From Colius striatus (taxonomy: Eukaryota; Chordata; Aves; Coliiformes; Coliidae), in assembly GCF_028858725.1 (NCBI RefSeq), contig NC_084761.1, positions 96,869,971 to 96,933,970 of the forward strand: 64,000 bases of DNA. The letters run 5' to 3'. The position numbers were made by a program, and so were the translations under genes. The first letter of the stretch is position 1. Each line of letters starts with the position of its first letter. The notes beneath the pieces are model-generated. The model made no database searches. It was given only the letters and a program-made list of their open reading frames with translations, and was not told where the DNA came from. Below are positions 60,380-64,000 of this stretch, one piece after another.

Positions 60380-60727
60380 CAAAGCAGCCAGGCTTTTTAT
60401 TACAACATTTATTTTAGTATAGAAGGCACTTACAATACAGAAAGACAACAAAATAAAAATGGTAGGCACCAAAAGTGAAGTTAGAATCAAAATGACAAAC
60501 AGGTTACCAGAGCAAAGGAGCACCCTTCCCTGTTCACAACGCAGCGCACGGAAATGAAGCTCTCGAGGACTAAGGGTCTGGGACAGTTAAGGGCTTCTTT
60601 GTGGGGTTTTCTTTTAATAGAAAAAAGATAAAGGCTCTTCTACTGTGAATGGAAAATAAAAAAGAACCCCTCCACACACCTGGAAGCAGGCTTTGGGAGC
60701 TGGTGGTGTTCACAAAGATGGGGCCTC
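60380..60727 (-). other. SMOX: SMOX 3' UTR (probable extent)
   Basis: Sequence between the SMOX stop and two close minus-strand AATAAA signals is free of CR1 and reads as a compact 3' UTR of about 330-350 nt. The end near 60380 is inferred from signal position only. A group B CR1 copy begins about 180 nt further on (60199), in the opposite orientation. Confidence 0.65.
60396..60413 (-). promoter_or_regulatory. SMOX: Paired AATAAA polyadenylation signals, SMOX
   Basis: On the minus strand two exact AATAAA hexamers occur 12 nt apart (60413-60408 and 60401-60396), about 320 nt after the SMOX stop codon. A doubled signal at this distance from an intact stop codon is a convincing mRNA 3' end. Confidence 0.75.
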
Positions 60728-61099
<372 letters not shown>

Positions 61100-61496
61100 T
61101 CAGAGCCAGGCACAAGCTGCCATCACCTCACACAGAGCTGCACGAGTCACCGAGCACCTTGGCTTCTCTGTCAACTACACCTTTTGCTCCCCCGAATTAC
61201 ACTTCAGGCACTAAGGAATTGCTTTGCTGCTTAGCAATTTCAGAAGGCAAACAAGTCTAAAGCCCCAAGGTGATTGACAGCATCTGATCTCTTGCATCAA
61301 TAGTTAGATGCTTGATAAAATTGCTGCCAAGTCAGTTCTGAGCCAGGAGTTTCAGGCAGGTCTCTTCGCTGGGAACTCCAGAGAAGGAGTCCTGAAGCTC
61401 CTGCTGTCTTTATAAACAGGTTTCTGTGCTGAATAAAACTACATGGTGGGGTCAGGCTCAGGATGGAGGAGATGGACAGGGCTGGAGGTTGTATAT

Positions 61497-61690
61497 TCAC
61501 AGAATCTAAAGGGTTGGAAGGGACCTGGAAAGCTCATCCAGTGCATCCCCCCTGCCAGAGCAGCACCACCTAGAGCAGGGCACACAGGGACTCATCCAGC
61601 TGGCTTGGAATGGCTCCAGAGAAGGAGCCTCCACAGCCCATCTGGGCAGCCCTTGCCAGTGCTCCCTCACCTCAACAGGGAAGAAATTCA
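61497..61690 (-). mobile_element. CR1 LINE 3' end, group D, in SMOX intron
   Basis: 'tcacagaatctaaagggttg', 'gctcatccagtgcatccccc' and 'cccatctgggcagcccttgc' mark a 194-nt copy of the same group as 24372-24842, in the sense orientation of SMOX. Confidence 0.9.
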
Positions 61691-61783
61691 CCAGCCATCA
61701 TCTCTGGGTTTGGGCACACAGCCCTGAATGAGGGGGTGGCTTTGGCTTCAAATGTTCCTGCCCATCAGCTGAGCAGTGGTAAC

Positions 61784-61803
61784 TGTGTGTGTGTGTGTGT
61801 GTG
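61784..61803. repeat. (TG)10 dinucleotide microsatellite
   Basis: Twenty nucleotides of perfect TG repeat inside the last SMOX intron. Confidence 0.95.
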
Positions 61804-62171
61804 CTCTGCTTCTCCATAATGCATTCACAAAGCAAAGGCAGCGACTGAGGAGCAAATCCATCATCCCCTGCCAATGCATGGGTCTTCTGGCCAAGGACTG
61901 GGCCTCTCTCACCCTCTGCTACCAAGATAAAGAGATTTCCTAACATGCCTCTCTGAGCCTTGGCCATTTGCAGGGGTTGTGCAGCTAATGCTCCACTTTC
62001 AGAGGAGGCTTTAAAACACAATCCACCCGTGGGGATTTTTAACTGGCTAATAAGGCTAATGGTCATTAAAGACAGAGATTCCAACTTCAAAAGCTACACA
62101 GATGCCCAGATTTTGATGATTTCAGAGAGATGTGAGATCTCTGAGATGGTGAAACTCATCAGAACATTATA

Positions 62172-62480
62172 ACATTGGAATCACTACAGTTGGAAAAGGG
62201 ATTAATGATCATGGAGTCCAAGTCCTCCTCTCTCCCTGCCCAGCCCAGCACTACCCCATGGCCCTCAGCACCTCAGCTCCATGGCTTTGGGATCCCTCCA
62301 GGGCTGGGCACTCCCCCAGCTCCCTGGGCAGCCTGGCACAGGGCTGACACCCCTCTCAGGGAAACAGTTCTGCCTCAGCTCCAACCTCAACCTCCCCTGA
62401 GGCCATTTCCTCTTGTCCCATCACTCGTTACTTGGGAGAAGAGACAGGTCCCCACTTCACTACAACCTTCCTTCAGTTCC
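62172..62480 (-). mobile_element. CR1 LINE fragment, group C, in SMOX intron
   Basis: Degenerate tail ('attggaatcactacagttgg') followed by a well-kept body: 'agcactaccccatggccctc', 'gctttgggatccctccaggg', 'aacagttctgcctcagctcc'. It ends about 195 nt before the donor of the penultimate exon. Confidence 0.9.
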
Positions 62481-62627
62481 ATTTCAATTCCAAACACTAG
62501 AGGTAAACCCCACACATGTCACTTATCCAGAGCCTTATGTATTAATAAAAACCCTGCAAAACACACTCCTGGGGGCCCAACCAGAGATTGCCTCATGCAA
62601 CCACCCCCTAAGAAAACCCGCTGCTCA

Positions 62628-62927
<300 letters not shown>

Positions 62928-63000
62928 TCAGTCTGATTTATTGAAACAATGGCCCAGCACAGACTGCAGGGTACAGGGAAGAGGCTCTAAACCAGATCTC

Positions 63001-63484
63001 TCACAGGATCCCAGAGTGGTGGCGGTTGGAAGGGCCCTGCAGAGCTGCTCCAGCCCCAGTCCCTGCTAAAGCAGCTTCCCCTGGCTCAGGGGGCACAGGG
63101 ACGTGTCCAGTTGGGGTAGGAAACCTCCTGAGAAGGAGCCTCCACACCCTCCCTGGGCAGCCTGGGACAGGGCTCCCTCCCCTCAGCACCAAAGGACTTT
63201 CTCCTCCTGTGCCAGTGGAACTTTTTGTGCTCCAGTTTGTGCCCATTATCCCTTGTCCTGCCACTGGAGACAACAGAAAGTGCTGCCCCATCCCCTTTAC
63301 ATCCATCTTTTAAATACTTTTAAGTATCAATGAGATCCCCCCTCAGTCTCCTCTTCTCCAGACTAAACAGCCCCAGTTCCCACAGCCTTTCCTCATCAGG
63401 AAGATGCTCCAGTCCCCTCAGCATCTTGGTGTCCCTGCACTGGCCTCTCTCCAGCACTTCCCTGTCTCTCTGGAGCTGGGGACC
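63001..63484 (-). mobile_element. CR1 LINE fragment, group B tail on group A body, in SMOX intron
   Basis: The 3' part (63001-63300) is group B ('gagctgctccagccccagtc', 'ctcctcctgtgccagtggaa'). The upstream part (63325-63484) reads as group A ('gagatcccccctcagtctcc', 'gcatcttggtgtccctgcac'). The tail octamers are decayed to 'tcacaggatcccagag'. Confidence 0.92.
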
Positions 63485-63734
63485 TTTTATTCCTGAGTTG
63501 TATTTGCATAACAGAAATAGCATCCCTCTTCATCTCAGCTGCAGCCTTCCATCTGGGGAAAGATCATTAAAATGCTTCTGTTCCTAAGAGACTGGGAAGC
63601 TCCAGGGAACCCTGGACACAGGTTGAAAATACAGAGCGTTTCCTGGTCTCTGCTGATCAAGCATATGGTTCCTCTCATTGGGTGCCCATTCTAAGCTGGA
63701 TATTTAATTAGCCTTGTGAGAGGATCTGCCTCCA

Positions 63735-63866
63735 ATGAGTGTGGCTTCCTCCCCAAAAGAGTTGGCTGTCCAAGGCAGTGGTGGAGTCCCCATCCCTGGA
63801 GGGATTCCATCCTGGGGGGATGAGGGACAAAAGTCTTTTCCAACTTCAACCATTCTGTGATTCTAA
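63735..63866 (+). mobile_element. CR1 LINE 3' end, group C-like, short
   Basis: From 'cttcctccccaaaagagttg' through 'ggagtccccatccctggagg' to CATTCTGTGATTCTAAGAG. It has internal deletions and a different 5' truncation point from the related copy at 46535-46893, but the same downstream 96-nt segment. Confidence 0.82.
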
Positions 63867-63956
63867 GAGACTGACAGCACAAGAAGTCAGAGTATTGAGA
63901 TACACTTGCATCTTGCCCAGTTCCTGTGTCTGCCTCAGACCCTGACTCTGTAACAC
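63861..63956 (+). repeat. 96-nt segment fused to a CR1 3' end, copy 2 of 2
   Basis: Matches 46889-46984 across 'aagaagtcagagtattgaga', 'cttgcccagttcctgtg' and 'ctgcctcagaccctgactct' in the same orientation relative to a preceding CR1 end. The two loci differ after 'gtaacac'. This copy is within a SMOX intron, antisense to the gene. Confidence 0.9.
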
Positions 63957-64000
63957 CTGGGCACACTCAGCCTATGAAAACCATCCAAATTCTCCCACTT

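Overview
The window is nuclear DNA from a bird. It carries about 34 recognisable CR1 LINE fragments, each ending in the CR1 3' hairpin region and an ATTCTRTG-type octamer. It also holds one avian ERVL-like solo LTR and two vertebrate genes whose order matches human 20p13. By my rough sum CR1 makes up about a fifth of the window. That is far more than in chicken or songbirds and more like woodpeckers or hornbills; the lineage is an inference.

Only two genes can be supported. ADRA1D (alpha-1D adrenergic receptor, + strand) contributes its last exon at 25730-26298. Exon 1 lies before the window, so 1-25729 is the 3' part of its single large intron. SMOX (spermine oxidase, - strand) contributes its last two coding exons at 62676-62836 and 60728-60865, with a short 3' UTR ending near 60380. 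The rest of SMOX lies beyond 64000. The two genes converge tail to tail, with about 33 kb of intergenic DNA between their poly(A) sites. No other protein-coding gene is visible; the many other open frames of 60-200 codons look like CR1, low-complexity sequence or chance.

Layout: 1-25729 ADRA1D intron, with CR1 clusters at 0-3.4, 6.8-8.6, 13.4-17.5 and 24.1-24.8 kb, a remnant resembling a CR1 ORF1 esterase domain at 13 kb, a possible old hAT element at 12.4 kb and a quiet zone at 17.85-24.13 kb. 25730-27200 is the ADRA1D terminal exon and 3' UTR. 27.2-60.4 kb is intergenic: repeat-poor to 33 kb, then the solo LTR at 33.0-33.6 kb, then dense and often opposed CR1 copies, two long pentanucleotide tracts (38.07-38.26 and 58.01-58.15 kb) and two very old LINE remnants (40.0-40.4 and 45.5-46.05 kb). 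60.38-64 kb is the 3' part of SMOX.

In the entries CR1 copies are sorted into informal groups by their 3' sequence. Group A tails end in a 'ttggactrgatgatctctaa' type segment and carry a 'gaacacaaaaagttccattt' type body. Group B has 'cccctggcacaggaggagaa' and 'ggggctggagcagctctgca'. Group C has 'gtgctgagggccatggggta' and 'agggatcccaaagctgtgga'. Group D has 'caggggctgcccagatgggc' and 'gacattccaacccagctgga'. Old copies are diverged. The most interesting signal is a 96-nt non-CR1 segment attached to the 3' ends of two differently truncated CR1 copies (46889-46984 and 63861-63956). It looks like a CR1 3' transduction or an undescribed CR1 tail variant.
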